Source: Candidatus Sulfopaludibacter sp. SbA3
GTDB lineage: Bacteria; Acidobacteriota; Terriglobia; Bryobacterales; Bryobacteraceae
Direction of reading: 5' to 3'
Length of the DNA stretch: 64,000 nt
Assembly: GCA_945861625.1 (NCBI GenBank)
Contig: CAMAVI010000002.1
Location: forward strand, 29,163-93,162
Part shown: one piece after another, positions 1-8,151 of the stretch
How the letters are laid out: every line of letters begins with the position of its first letter
How positions within the stretch are numbered: the first letter of the stretch is position 1
Made by a program: the position numbers and the translations under genes
Notes under the pieces: model-generated
Databases searched by the model: none
Seen by the model: only the letters and a program-made list of their open reading frames with translations
Told to the model about the DNA's origin: nothing

Positions 1-58
1 TTTTCGTATCAGGGCACCAGGATGTGAGGTGCCAGTGAGAATTCCTTTGCAGTAGGGA

Positions 59-1522
59 TTGCGCAGTTGCCGCCCATCGTGCCAGTATAATCGCTTGCCT
101 CTCTCTCGCCCCACATCGCCGCAAGTGGAAAGCGGGCTTGTGTACGCGCACGGGCTAGCTGCCGTTTTGATGCTGTTCGTCGCCATGACGTTCGGCCTGC
201 TGGCGGGTACTCAACTGCTGCTGCCGGATCTGGGCGCCGGTGTTCCTTGGATGACCTGGGGCCGTCTCCGCTATGACCACACGCAGGGGATTCTGTTCGG
301 CTGGCTGACCAACGCGTTCCTGGCGTTTCTGTACCACGCGGTGCCGGTGCTGACCGGCCGGCCCGTCACCAGCGTCCGCTTGGGACAGTGGTTGTTTGGC
401 CTGTGGAATTTCGCCGTCGTAATCCCCGGTTGGATGCTGGTGCTGGCGGGTTTCAGCCAACCCTTGGAATGGGCCGAATTCCCGCTGATTACGGATGCCT
501 TCGTCATCCTGGCGCTGCTGTTGGCCGCCGTCCAGTTTCTGCCGGCCTTCTTCACGAAAGGCCTTGAGGATCTTTACGTATCCAGTTGGTACGTCCTCGG
601 CGGACTTGTATTCACGCTGTTCGCCTATCCCATGGGCAACCTCGTGCCGGAGTTCCTGCCGGGCGCGCAGGGCGCGGCTTTCAGTGGATTGTGGATTCAC
701 GATGCGGTCGGCTTATTCGTGACACCTTTGGCGCTGGCCATCATCTATTTCGTGATTCCGGCGGCCTCCCGGCGGCCCATTTACAGCCACTTCCTTTCGA
801 TGCTGGGCTTCTGGCTGCTCTTCTTCTTGTATCCTCTCAACGGTACGCATCATTATGTTTACTCCGTGATTCCGATGAGTGCGCAGATCGGAGCGATCAC
901 TGCTTCGGCACTGCTGGGTCTGGACGTGATTCTCGTCGTGACTAATCTGCTGCTTTCGTTGCGCGGCAGCGGATACTTCGCGCGCGACATCCCCTTGCGC
1001 TTTGTTGCGACGGGCACTGTCTTCTATTTACTCGTCAGCATTCAGGGTTCCCTGCAGGCGCAGATGGCGATCAACCGTGCCGTGCATTTTTCCGATTGGG
1101 TGATCGGGCATTCGCATCTCGCGATGCTCGGCTTTGCGACGTTCGCGGCAGCGGGCGGCATAGGCCACGCTTGGCAACGCATCCCCTGGGCTCGTTACAA
1201 CCGGCGGGCGATGACGTGGTCCTACTGGCTGCTGGTGACCGGAGTGCTGTTGATGGTTCCGCACCTGACGCTGGCGGGACTCAGCGAAGCGCGCCTGTGG
1301 CAATCTGGAGCGCCCTGGATCGAGTCCGTGCGCGCCGCCCAAATCCATTGGCTGGTGCGCGTGCTTTCGGCTATCCCGCTGTTTGCCGGTTTCATCGCTT
1401 TCCTGATCGGACTCACCACCGGACCGCCCGGCGCGGGGCTGGCGGAAATCGAAAGCTCCATCGGGCTGGAGCCGGTCGAGCAGGTTTCGCCGAAAATGAT
1501 GGAAGCCGCGGAGGCCTCATGA
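59..1522 (+). CDS. ccoN: cbb3-type cytochrome c oxidase subunit I (CcoN)
   Basis: Catalytic haem-copper subunit of a C-family terminal oxidase in the cytoplasmic membrane, reducing O2 with electrons from c-type cytochromes. About twelve hydrophobic segments are visible. Expected ligands are present: His74 in RYDHTQG (low-spin haem), His near 214 in WIHDAVG, the CuB pair in GTHHYVY (about 262) and the IGHSHLAML haem ligands (about 351). An in-frame TAG at 53-55 limits the start to TTG 59, TTG 95 or GTG 125, and no strong ribosome site chooses between them. The stop overlaps the ccoO start (ATGA), so the two are translationally coupled. Confidence 0.92.
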   Translation: MRSCRPSCQYNRLPLSRPTSPQVESGLVYAHGLAAVLMLFVAMTFGLLAGTQLLLPDLGAGVPWMTWGRLRYDHTQGILFGWLTNAFLAFLYHAVPVLTGRPVTSVRLGQWLFGLWNFAVVIPGWMLVLAGFSQPLEWAEFPLITDAFVILALLLAAVQFLPAFFTKGLEDLYVSSWYVLGGLVFTLFAYPMGNLVPEFLPGAQGAAFSGLWIHDAVGLFVTPLALAIIYFVIPAASRRPIYSHFLSMLGFWLLFFLYPLNGTHHYVYSVIPMSAQIGAITASALLGLDVILVVTNLLLSLRGSGYFARDIPLRFVATGTVFYLLVSIQGSLQAQMAINRAVHFSDWVIGHSHLAMLGFATFAAAGGIGHAWQRIPWARYNRRAMTWSYWLLVTGVLLMVPHLTLAGLSEARLWQSGAPWIESVRAAQIHWLVRVLSAIPLFAGFIAFLIGLTTGPPGAGLAEIESSIGLEPVEQVSPKMMEAAEAS

Positions 1523-2730
1523 GAGCGCTCCGCATGTCCTACATCGTCGCGTCAGTGGCGGGCGTCCTGTTCTTTGTTCTTTCCGTGGCGCTCCTCGGCG
1601 TCTGGCCCGCGCGCGTGCTGCAGGAGCAGACGAGTAACATGGCGCCCGAGAATCCGCTGGGTCTCACGCGCAGCGAACAACGCGGTCGCGCCATCTATGC
1701 CCGCGAAGGCTGCGCCTACTGCCACACCCAGCAGATCCGCTTTACAGAAGCTGACATGAAACGCTTCGGGGCGCCCACGCTCGCCTGGGAAACCCGCCTG
1801 GATTATCCGCACCTATGGGGCACCCGCCGCATCGGTCCGGATCTCTCGCGGCAATATCAGACGCACCCTGCCGACTGGCATTTCGCGCATCTCTATTCGC
1901 CCCGCAGCGTCGTGACGGATTCCGTGATGCCGAACTACAGGACGCTTTTCAACGGTGCGCCGGATCAACCCACGCAAGAAGCGCGCGACTTGGTCAACTA
2001 TCTGGACTCGCTCGGCCGCGCCCGCGAACTGGCCGGTCCGGAAGGGGAAGCCCGCGCCCGCAAGGGCTGCAATTGCCCCGATGACGAGATGCAACAGATG
2101 GTGTTTCACTCGCCGGTGATCAATGCCAACGCCGGGAAGGCCCGCCGCGCCGGTCCCACGCCCACGCTTTCCAATAGCACCGACATCGCGCGCGGACGTG
2201 AGATCTACCAGCACAACTGCGCGAGCTGCCACGGACCCCAGGGCCATGGCGACGGCGCCGCCGGCTCGCTGCGTCCGGTCTCAGCGGATCTGAGCGAGCA
2301 TCAATACTCGCTTTCGCGCCTCAGCTTTGTCCTCGAAAACGGTGTCGCCGGAACCGCCATGCCCGCCTGGCGGGATTTTTCGCTCGCCGACCGAGCGGCG
2401 GTTGCCGCGGCAGTGCGCGAGCTTTCCACGCGTCCGGCGGAGCCCGCGATTCCCGCGGCAACTCTCGAACTCGGCGCACGCGTGTATCGCGCCAACTGCG
2501 CGCAATGCCACGGCATGAACGGAGGCGGTGACGGCTCGGCTGTCCCTGAACTGCGCATCGTTCCCGCTAATCTGCAAGGCGTCCGCCCCACCCTTGCACA
2601 AAGTATCAGAGTGTTGCGCAATGGAATCGAGGGAACACAGATGGCCGTGTGGACGGGCCGGTTGAGCGAAGCCGAACTTTCGGCGGTGGCCTACTACGTT
2701 CGCGGCTTTTATCAGGAGGGGCAGCGGTGA
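1519..2730 (+). CDS. ccoO: CcoO-type cytochrome c fused to two extra cytochrome c domains
   Basis: Membrane-anchored c-type cytochrome subunit that feeds electrons to CcoN. One N-terminal transmembrane helix (about residues 8-30) is followed by a CcoO-like domain with haem motif CAYCH at 65 and the family stretch MPNYRTLF. Two further class I cytochrome c domains follow, with CASCH at 234 and CAQCH at 327, each with a downstream Met ligand candidate. Canonical CcoO is about 200 residues with one haem; at 403 residues this looks like CcoO joined to a CcoP-like dihaem region, and no separate ccoP is seen. The ATG overlaps the ccoN stop. The same frame is open far upstream inside ccoN, but that part is a shadow. 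Confidence 0.9.
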   Translation: MRALRMSYIVASVAGVLFFVLSVALLGVWPARVLQEQTSNMAPENPLGLTRSEQRGRAIYAREGCAYCHTQQIRFTEADMKRFGAPTLAWETRLDYPHLWGTRRIGPDLSRQYQTHPADWHFAHLYSPRSVVTDSVMPNYRTLFNGAPDQPTQEARDLVNYLDSLGRARELAGPEGEARARKGCNCPDDEMQQMVFHSPVINANAGKARRAGPTPTLSNSTDIARGREIYQHNCASCHGPQGHGDGAAGSLRPVSADLSEHQYSLSRLSFVLENGVAGTAMPAWRDFSLADRAAVAAAVRELSTRPAEPAIPAATLELGARVYRANCAQCHGMNGGGDGSAVPELRIVPANLQGVRPTLAQSIRVLRNGIEGTQMAVWTGRLSEAELSAVAYYVRGFYQEGQR

Positions 2731-2894
2731 TCGAAGACCTCATCGTATTTTCGGCCCTCGCGTTTGCCCTCGTTTTTCTTGTCGCGTGGCTGCTGAGTCC
2801 CCGTTTGCGCGCCTGGATCGAAAAACCCAAGCATCGTTTTCAGGCAAATGTGCAAGACTATGAACGGATGCTGAAGAGAGGAGGCCGCCCGTGA
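2727..2894 (+). CDS. small single-span membrane protein of the oxidase cluster (CcoQ-like position)
   Basis: A 55-residue protein with one hydrophobic helix (residues about 5-24) followed by a basic, cytoplasmic-looking tail ending KRGGRP. The GTG start overlaps the ccoO stop (GTGA) and is preceded by a strong ribosome site AGGAGGGG at 2714-2721. Its stop overlaps the next GTG in the same way. Size and position fit a CcoQ/CcoH-type accessory subunit of a cbb3 oxidase, but no diagnostic motif is present, so the role is inferred from context. Confidence 0.7.
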   Translation: MIEDLIVFSALAFALVFLVAWLLSPRLRAWIEKPKHRFQANVQDYERMLKRGGRP

Positions 2895-3853
2895 GACCCA
2901 GCGAAAAAGGAAGCATGCTCGCGATTGTCGTGGCCTGCTGCGCCATCGGAGCCGTCACCGTGGCTGCCACGCTGGGGCTGTCTCCCACCGTGCTCCGCCA
3001 GGAGAAGTCAGCGCCGCCCAGCATCGCAACGGAAGAGTACGGCCGCCGCTTGATCGCGCAAACCTCGGAACTACTGGGTCCCGATGTCGCCGATCCCGGC
3101 AAGCGCTATTCGGGGAGCCGGATGGCCTGCGCCTCCTGCCACCTGGGCGCAGGAACCGAACCCGGTACGCTCACGCTCCTACTCACGACGGAACACTTTC
3201 CGCGCGTTTCTCCGCGCGTGGGTGCCAAGACCGACGTCGAGGATCGCATCAACGAATGCCTGACGCGCAGCATGAACGGCAAGCCTCTGCCTAAGGACAG
3301 TCCGGAAATAATGGCCATGGCGGCTTACCTGCGGTCGCTGGGTGACTACAATAAGGCGCTGGGCGCGGCGCAGAAGAAGGCGCATGAGCCGTCTACGTTT
3401 AAGACCCCCAATCGCGCTGCCGACCTCAACGCGGGCAAGAAGGTGTTTGGCGAGAAATGCGCCGCCTGCCATGGACTAGACGGCCTGGGACTGCGTGCCA
3501 ATGCCGACCCCAAGCGCGGCTATGTGTTCCCGCCGCTCTGGGGCCCAGACAGCTTTAACGACGGCGCGGGCATGCACCGCGTGCTCACCGCCGCGCGCTT
3601 CATCAAGGCGCGCATGCCGCTGGGCAGTCCGGATCTCGATGACAATCAGGCGTTCGATGTGGCCGCCTACATCAATTCCCAGCCGCGTCCAGAGATGGCC
3701 AATCTCGACCAGGACTATCCCAAGCGCGAGGCCAAGCCGGTGGATAACTCCTACGGCCCCTTCGCCGATCCTTTCCCGATCAACCAGCACCGCTTCGGCC
3801 CCTACGCGCCTATTGAGGCATATTACAAGAAGTTGCAGAAGGGCGCGAAGTAG
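2891..3853 (+). CDS. tsdA: TsdA-type dihaem thiosulfate dehydrogenase
   Basis: Periplasmic dihaem cytochrome expected to oxidise two thiosulfates to tetrathionate and pass electrons to c-type cytochromes. An N-terminal hydrophobic segment (about 9-30) acts as signal or anchor. Haem motifs are CASCHLGAGT at 80 and CAACHG at 190. The family hallmarks follow: RINECLTRSMNGKPLP with Cys123 (the unusual His/Cys axial ligand of TsdA), FPPLWGPDSFNDGAGM, and a Met in ARMPLG. GTG start overlaps the preceding stop, with AGAGGAGG upstream. Its place in the oxidase operon suggests electrons from thiosulfate go straight to this cbb3 enzyme; some TsdA enzymes work mainly as tetrathionate reductases, which sequence alone cannot decide. 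Confidence 0.85.
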   Translation: MRPSEKGSMLAIVVACCAIGAVTVAATLGLSPTVLRQEKSAPPSIATEEYGRRLIAQTSELLGPDVADPGKRYSGSRMACASCHLGAGTEPGTLTLLLTTEHFPRVSPRVGAKTDVEDRINECLTRSMNGKPLPKDSPEIMAMAAYLRSLGDYNKALGAAQKKAHEPSTFKTPNRAADLNAGKKVFGEKCAACHGLDGLGLRANADPKRGYVFPPLWGPDSFNDGAGMHRVLTAARFIKARMPLGSPDLDDNQAFDVAAYINSQPRPEMANLDQDYPKREAKPVDNSYGPFADPFPINQHRFGPYAPIEAYYKKLQKGAK

Positions 3854-3930
3854 GGGGCTGGTCGTAGCGCCAGTCGCCGTATGATAAGATGTGGTTGTTT
3901 TTCCAGGTCCCAGATTAGAGCGAGGTGCAT

Positions 3931-4638
3931 ATGAGCAAACAAGATTCCGTGGCGCCGGTCAGGCGTTCCTTTCTGACTTCGATGAATGCCGGAATGGCGG
4001 CATTGGCGGGACTGGCGGTCAGCGGCGTCGCGCGGGCCCAGAGCAAGCCGGCGTCGGCCTCGCGTTTTGAGCCGGCCCGTCATGACAAAGACGACTGGTA
4101 CGATCAGATCCCGGGCAAACACCGCATGGTGTTCGACACCACGGCGTTTGAACCGTTTGCGGATGCCGTTCGGTTCGCCAACAATTTCTTCCGCGGGAAC
4201 CAGGGCGGATACGGGCTGTCGAGCAGCGATCTGGCGGTGGTGATCATCGCGCGCCATCGCTCCACACCCTTCGGCTATAACGACGCCATGTGGGCGAAGT
4301 ACGGAAAGATCATGGGCCCACGCTCCAAAGCCGAAGATCCCAAGACGAAGTCGGCCCCATTGGTGAACCTGTTCAACGCTACCGAGAACATCGAGCCATT
4401 GACCGGCGGCAGCACTCTGGACGCTCTGGCCAAAGTGGGCGTGCAGTTCGCGGTCTGCGGACTGGCCACAGGCGCTTACGGCAGGTCGATTGCCGAAGCT
4501 ACCGGCCAAAAGGCCGAGGACGTAGTTAAGGAATTGGGCGCGAATCTGGTGGCGAACGCGCGCATCGTGCCGGCCGGCATCGTCGCCGTCAATCGCGCCC
4601 AGGAGCGCGGGTTTACGCTGGCCAGCGTGAGCGTCTAG
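3931..4638 (+). CDS. Tat-exported DsrE/F-like protein
   Basis: Exported 235-residue protein with a twin-arginine signal (VRRSFLTS then a hydrophobic stretch and ARAQ cleavage-like site near 36). The mature part has the DsrE-type alternation of strands and helices with conserved-looking ARHRSTPFGYNDAMWAKYG and a Cys in QFAVCGLATGAYG, where the sulfur-relay DsrE fold carries its cysteine. ATG 3931 is preferred over GTG 3925 because GAGG sits at a normal distance from it. It lies 77 bp after tsdA, supporting a role in periplasmic sulfur handling, but the substrate is unknown. Confidence 0.75.
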   Translation: MSKQDSVAPVRRSFLTSMNAGMAALAGLAVSGVARAQSKPASASRFEPARHDKDDWYDQIPGKHRMVFDTTAFEPFADAVRFANNFFRGNQGGYGLSSSDLAVVIIARHRSTPFGYNDAMWAKYGKIMGPRSKAEDPKTKSAPLVNLFNATENIEPLTGGSTLDALAKVGVQFAVCGLATGAYGRSIAEATGQKAEDVVKELGANLVANARIVPAGIVAVNRAQERGFTLASVSV

Positions 4639-4639
4639 T

Positions 4640-4678
4640 CAGCCTGCAAAGGGCCTACGGGCTCCGTTTTGCGGGCTG
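4640..4678 (+). terminator. stem-loop after the DsrE-like gene
   Basis: Inverted repeat with an 11-bp stem (one G-U pair) between 4640-4650 and 4668-4678 and a further GC-rich inner part. No T-run follows, so it may be a weak terminator or a processing/stability stem between two adjacent genes. Confidence 0.4.
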
Positions 4679-4711
4679 GTACTGAGAAGAAAGGAAACGG
4701 GGAGATCAAAT

Positions 4712-5245
4712 ATGAAACGTGTACTGCTGAGTTTGGCCATGGCCGTGTTGGGAGCGTCCGTCGCGGCCGCGCAAGCCGGGGTTACCAAGGACAAGATCGA
4801 GGGGATTACCAATCTCTCCCGCGTGGGGACTACGGTTGCCTGCGCCGGTGCGATCACACCAGCCTCCATCGCGGGGATTAAGAAGATGGGCTTCGCGTCC
4901 ATCATCAACCTGCGGATGGATAATGAGCCCGGCAGTGATATTGCCGCCGAGGAAGCTGCCGCCAAGGCTGCCGGGATGAAGTTCGTCCATATTCCGATGA
5001 ACTCCACGATGCCCGAGGCCGCCACGGCCGACCGCTTCCTGCGGGTCATCACGGAACCCAGCAGTGAGCCGGCCTTCATTCATTGCGCGAGCGGAAACCG
5101 CGCCTCCGCCGTATGGCTGATCAAGCGCGTTGTCATCGACAAGTGGGATCTGGCCAAGGCGCAGGAGGAAGCCGCCGCGCTCGGGCTGACCAGCCCCGTG
5201 CTGAAGCAGTTCGCGGCCGATTACATCAAAGCTCATACGAAATAG
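4712..5245 (+). CDS. exported rhodanese/dual-specificity-phosphatase-like protein (DUF442/BLH type)
   Basis: 177 residues with a Sec signal peptide (KRVLLSLAMAVLGASVAAAQ). The mature part has the protein-tyrosine-phosphatase fold pattern of the beta-lactamase-hydrolase-like (TIGR01244/DUF442) family: a hydrophobic strand leading to FIHCASGNRAS, a Cys-X5-Arg loop, at about 125-135, preceded by the GFASIINLR segment. Members of this family are found with sulfide and persulfide genes, and this one follows tsdA and a DsrE-like gene, so a sulfur-transfer role is plausible. Phosphatase activity is an alternative. ATG 4712 follows an AGGAAACGGGGAG region. Confidence 0.78.
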   Translation: MKRVLLSLAMAVLGASVAAAQAGVTKDKIEGITNLSRVGTTVACAGAITPASIAGIKKMGFASIINLRMDNEPGSDIAAEEAAAKAAGMKFVHIPMNSTMPEAATADRFLRVITEPSSEPAFIHCASGNRASAVWLIKRVVIDKWDLAKAQEEAAALGLTSPVLKQFAADYIKAHTK

Positions 5246-5283
5246 GGCGCACGCGAAGTAGACCGAGAATACGAACGCAAGGT

Positions 5284-5320
5284 GGAGCGGCGCGGATTGC
5301 GCCGCTCCTTTTCTTTTTTA
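5284..5320 (+). terminator. rho-independent terminator of the sulfur gene block
   Basis: Perfect 10-bp stem (5284-5293 with 5299-5308), five-base loop GGATT, followed by TTTTCTTTTTT. It ends transcription from the left; its T-tract overlaps the stop codon of the convergent gene at 5318. Confidence 0.9.
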
Positions 5321-6400
5321 GTAAGTCTTGCTGAAGTTGTTCCGCGTGTTCGTGACCGTAAACGTGCCGTTCGACTGCGCGGACAACTTGATCCAATAGG
5401 CCTTGCCGTTGTGCGCCGGCGGGGGCGGGGCATTGGGCCCCGGCGCGGGAGCTTTGATCGCCGCCACCGGCATGGCCGCGGGCTGATCGTCGGCGGTATT
5501 CGCGATGAACATCCCCGGCATCGTGTATTCCTGCCCGCTCAGCGCCGAGAAGTGAATCTGCCACAGGTCTTCCAGGCCCGGCGAGGTGTGGATCGCCATC
5601 ATCACGTCGGGATCGCCGCCCTTGCGCGTGCCGTTGTTCATGATCGCCACGCGCGGATGGAGCCCGTGAATCATCACCGGCGAATTCGAAGTCGCCACGC
5701 CATGATGCAGGCCCAGTAGTACATCCACGGGACCGATCTTGGCATTCGGGCACATGACTTCGAACTCCTTCTGCTTCGGCAAATCTCCTTCGTGATACGT
5801 GCGGAACTTGCCATAGGTCACATAGACCGAGACCGACATCGGATCTTCCAGGTTGCTCTCCGACGTCTTGAAATTCGCGCACGTGGGATTCGGCTTGCCA
5901 CCGCCGGGCAGCGGCGACTTGATAATCTCGCCGGCCGAGCTCACCACGCGCACATCCACGCCGCCGAGCGCGATCTTATCGCCGGGTTTCGCCACCGTGT
6001 GCTTGGTTTTGGCGTAAAGCTTGGGATAAACGTTCTTGAGAAAGCTGTCCGGCAGCTCGCCCGGCTGCACATTCGGACCGTGGTCGATGAATTCGCCGAT
6101 GGGCATGCGGGCCGCCAGTTCCTCCAGGCCGCCGAAGTGATCGCCGTGCCAGTGCGTGATGATGACGCGGTCGATCTTGGTGAGTCCGGCCGCCTTCGCC
6201 GCATCCACAATGCGCGTGGCGTCGCGAACCGCCGCCTGCGCGCCCGCGTTTCCGGTGTCGATCAGCAGTGACTCGCCCGTCGGCGCGACAAACAGTGTAG
6301 CGTTGCCGCCCTCCACATCAACGACATAGATATCTAAAGGCTTCGCAGCCTGCGCCAGCAGCAAGCATGGCGCCAGTAAAAACAGGAAAGCTTTACTCAT
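5318..6400 (-). CDS. secreted metallo-beta-lactamase-fold hydrolase (ComEC/Rec2-like)
   Basis: 360 residues with a Sec signal (AFLFLLAPCLLLAQA). The metal-binding signature HWHGDH is present at about residue 82-87, after LLIDTG (strand carrying the conserved Asp), with a later HEGD and LGLHHG that could supply the remaining metal ligands. The DIYVVDVEGGNATL opening matches the ComEC C-terminal-like hydrolase subgroup. A Pro/Ala-rich linker precedes a short C-terminal beta segment. Substrate is unknown. It is transcribed convergently to the sulfur genes. Confidence 0.85.
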   Translation of the reverse strand: MSKAFLFLLAPCLLLAQAAKPLDIYVVDVEGGNATLFVAPTGESLLIDTGNAGAQAAVRDATRIVDAAKAAGLTKIDRVIITHWHGDHFGGLEELAARMPIGEFIDHGPNVQPGELPDSFLKNVYPKLYAKTKHTVAKPGDKIALGGVDVRVVSSAGEIIKSPLPGGGKPNPTCANFKTSESNLEDPMSVSVYVTYGKFRTYHEGDLPKQKEFEVMCPNAKIGPVDVLLGLHHGVATSNSPVMIHGLHPRVAIMNNGTRKGGDPDVMMAIHTSPGLEDLWQIHFSALSGQEYTMPGMFIANTADDQPAAMPVAAIKAPAPGPNAPPPPAHNGKAYWIKLSAQSNGTFTVTNTRNNFSKTY

Positions 6401-6439
6401 GGCAATCTCCTTAGAAACGCTATCTTACCGCGAACCGCG

Positions 6440-7462
6440 CTAAAACACCGCCAGCGGATTCACTGGCGACCCCGTGCCGCCTTCCACCGGGATCGGCGCG
6501 AACGTGATCATGAACTCGTAGCGCTTGAGCCGCCGCGCCGTCGCCGCCAGCGCCTCCAGGTCGAGATTCTCCACGATGTTCACGCCCATCCAATTCAGTA
6601 CGGCTTGGTGCACCGGATTGCGCGGAATCTTCTCCGCCTCGCCCCAACCGGGCCGCGGGCTCCAGTCAATATTGAAGTCGTGGCCGACGAAGGCGACGTC
6701 ACGCTCCTTAATCCACGGAATGACATCAGGGTGATATCCCGCGACCACACCCGGGCTCGGGCCCGCCGCCGCGCGCCGCTTCCAGCGTCCGATGTAGAGG
6801 AAGATGATGTCGCCGGGACCGGCCTTGACGCCGGACTTCTTCTCCCACGCTTCCAGGTCCGCGCGTGTGATGGGTGTGCCGGGCTCGATCGAGTCAACGC
6901 CCTTGAGCTGCGGCATGTCATAGATCACGCCGCGCGTCACAATGCCGTCGCGCCAGGCCATGATGCTGTCCTTCTTGCAGCCGGTTTCCTTCGTGATGTT
7001 CTCACTCGCCTTGTAGCCGTTGTAGAGTGCGTCGTCCAAGAAGAAGTGGCAGAACGAATCCATGTGCGACACCATCAGGCCGTGATAGCTGACCTGGTAG
7101 TTGTCGGTGGTGTTGGTGTCGCTGATCGCGTTGGTGGTGCGGTGGAAGACTCCGGCGGCGGGAACTTCGGGGTCGACCGCCTGCGGCACCGGCCGCGCCA
7201 GTGACACGACGATGCCGGACTTGACCAGCCGCGCCGCGCTCGCGATCTTGGATGCCGTGATCAGGTTTGAGGTCCCCTTTTCGTCGTTGGCACCCCAGCG
7301 GCCCCAATTCTTCAATTCACCTTTCCAGCGGAGGTAGTCCGCCGGAGTCGCCAGCGGCCGGCTGCCGGCCTGGCTTTGCGCCAAGAGATGAGAAATTTCC
7401 AGTGAGCCCACAAGCAGCAGCCCGCCGGCAAGAAATAGTTTGAAGTAGGTTTTGTGCGCCAT
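6440..7462 (-). CDS. cyclase family protein (kynurenine-formamidase-like), exported
   Basis: 340-residue member of the metal-dependent cyclase/hydrolase family. A hydrophobic N-terminus (YFKLFLAGGLLLVGSLEI) suggests export or anchoring. The metal motif region is YHGLMVSHMDSFCHF (about 125-139), matching HxGTHxDxPxHF with substitutions, followed by GVIYDMP and a late FVGHDF. ATG 7462 is chosen because a further 15 upstream codons would overlap the divergent promoter region and are not conserved-looking. Family members hydrolyse N-formyl or cyclic amides; the actual substrate cannot be read. Confidence 0.82.
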   Translation of the reverse strand: MAHKTYFKLFLAGGLLLVGSLEISHLLAQSQAGSRPLATPADYLRWKGELKNWGRWGANDEKGTSNLITASKIASAARLVKSGIVVSLARPVPQAVDPEVPAAGVFHRTTNAISDTNTTDNYQVSYHGLMVSHMDSFCHFFLDDALYNGYKASENITKETGCKKDSIMAWRDGIVTRGVIYDMPQLKGVDSIEPGTPITRADLEAWEKKSGVKAGPGDIIFLYIGRWKRRAAAGPSPGVVAGYHPDVIPWIKERDVAFVGHDFNIDWSPRPGWGEAEKIPRNPVHQAVLNWMGVNIVENLDLEALAATARRLKRYEFMITFAPIPVEGGTGSPVNPLAVF

Positions 7463-7500
7463 CGGGCGCAGTCTACCACGTTCGTGATACCATCGCGGGC

Positions 7501-8151
7501 ATGGCAACCGCCGAATCTGCCTACCTGTCAGACGCGACGCCGGCGAACGCGGTCGAAGCTCAGCGGCACACGGCGCTGGTCCGTGTCACCCACTGGATCA
7601 ACGCCCTTAGCTTTTTTGGTCTGGTGATCAGCGGATTTGCGATTCTCATCGCCCATCCCCGCTTCTATTGGGGTGAGACCGGAGGAATCGGGACGCCATA
7701 CCTCTTTGAATTTCCGCTTCCCTACATGAAAGGCGGACCCTCCGGATGGGGCCGCAATCTGCACTTCTTGGTCGCCTGGATCTGTGTGGCCAACGGCCTG
7801 GTGTATGCGCTCTCCGGCTTCGTCACGCGGCACTTCCGGCGCCATCTTTTAACGGCGAATCCGACTTACGATCCGCTGCAGAGGCGCACGTACACGGCGC
7901 TGATCTTCGGCCTGCTTCCGTTCCTGATTTGGACCGGGTTTGCGATGTCGCCGGCGATCACCGCGAGTGCGCCGGCGGTTGTGACTCTGTTGGGCGGTCA
8001 ACAATCCGCGCGCACGCTGCATCTCTTTGCGGCCGTCGCGATCATTGTGTTTTTTGGCGGTCACATCGTCATGGTGTATCTGGCGGGCTTCAAGAGACGC
8101 TTTCTGGCGATGGTGATCGGCCACGAAGGCACGGACAAGGAGCACGTATGA
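7501..8151 (+). CDS. membrane b-type cytochrome (thiosulfate-reductase/b561-like)
   Basis: 216 residues with four transmembrane helices. The His residues expected to bind haem b are in RVTHWINA (about 31), NLHFLVAW (about 88), TLHLFAAV (about 175) and FGGHIVMV (about 189). This is the membrane quinone-interacting partner of many periplasmic molybdoenzymes. The stop overlaps the start of the molybdopterin oxidoreductase gene (ATGA), so the two very likely form one complex. It lies divergently, 38 bp from the cyclase gene. Confidence 0.88.
   Translation: MATAESAYLSDATPANAVEAQRHTALVRVTHWINALSFFGLVISGFAILIAHPRFYWGETGGIGTPYLFEFPLPYMKGGPSGWGRNLHFLVAWICVANGLVYALSGFVTRHFRRHLLTANPTYDPLQRRTYTALIFGLLPFLIWTGFAMSPAITASAPAVVTLLGGQQSARTLHLFAAVAIIVFFGGHIVMVYLAGFKRRFLAMVIGHEGTDKEHV

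Noticed and set aside
1096..1518. Upstream extension of the ccoO frame
   Set aside because: Lies inside ccoN; the true start is ATG 1519 overlapping the ccoN stop.
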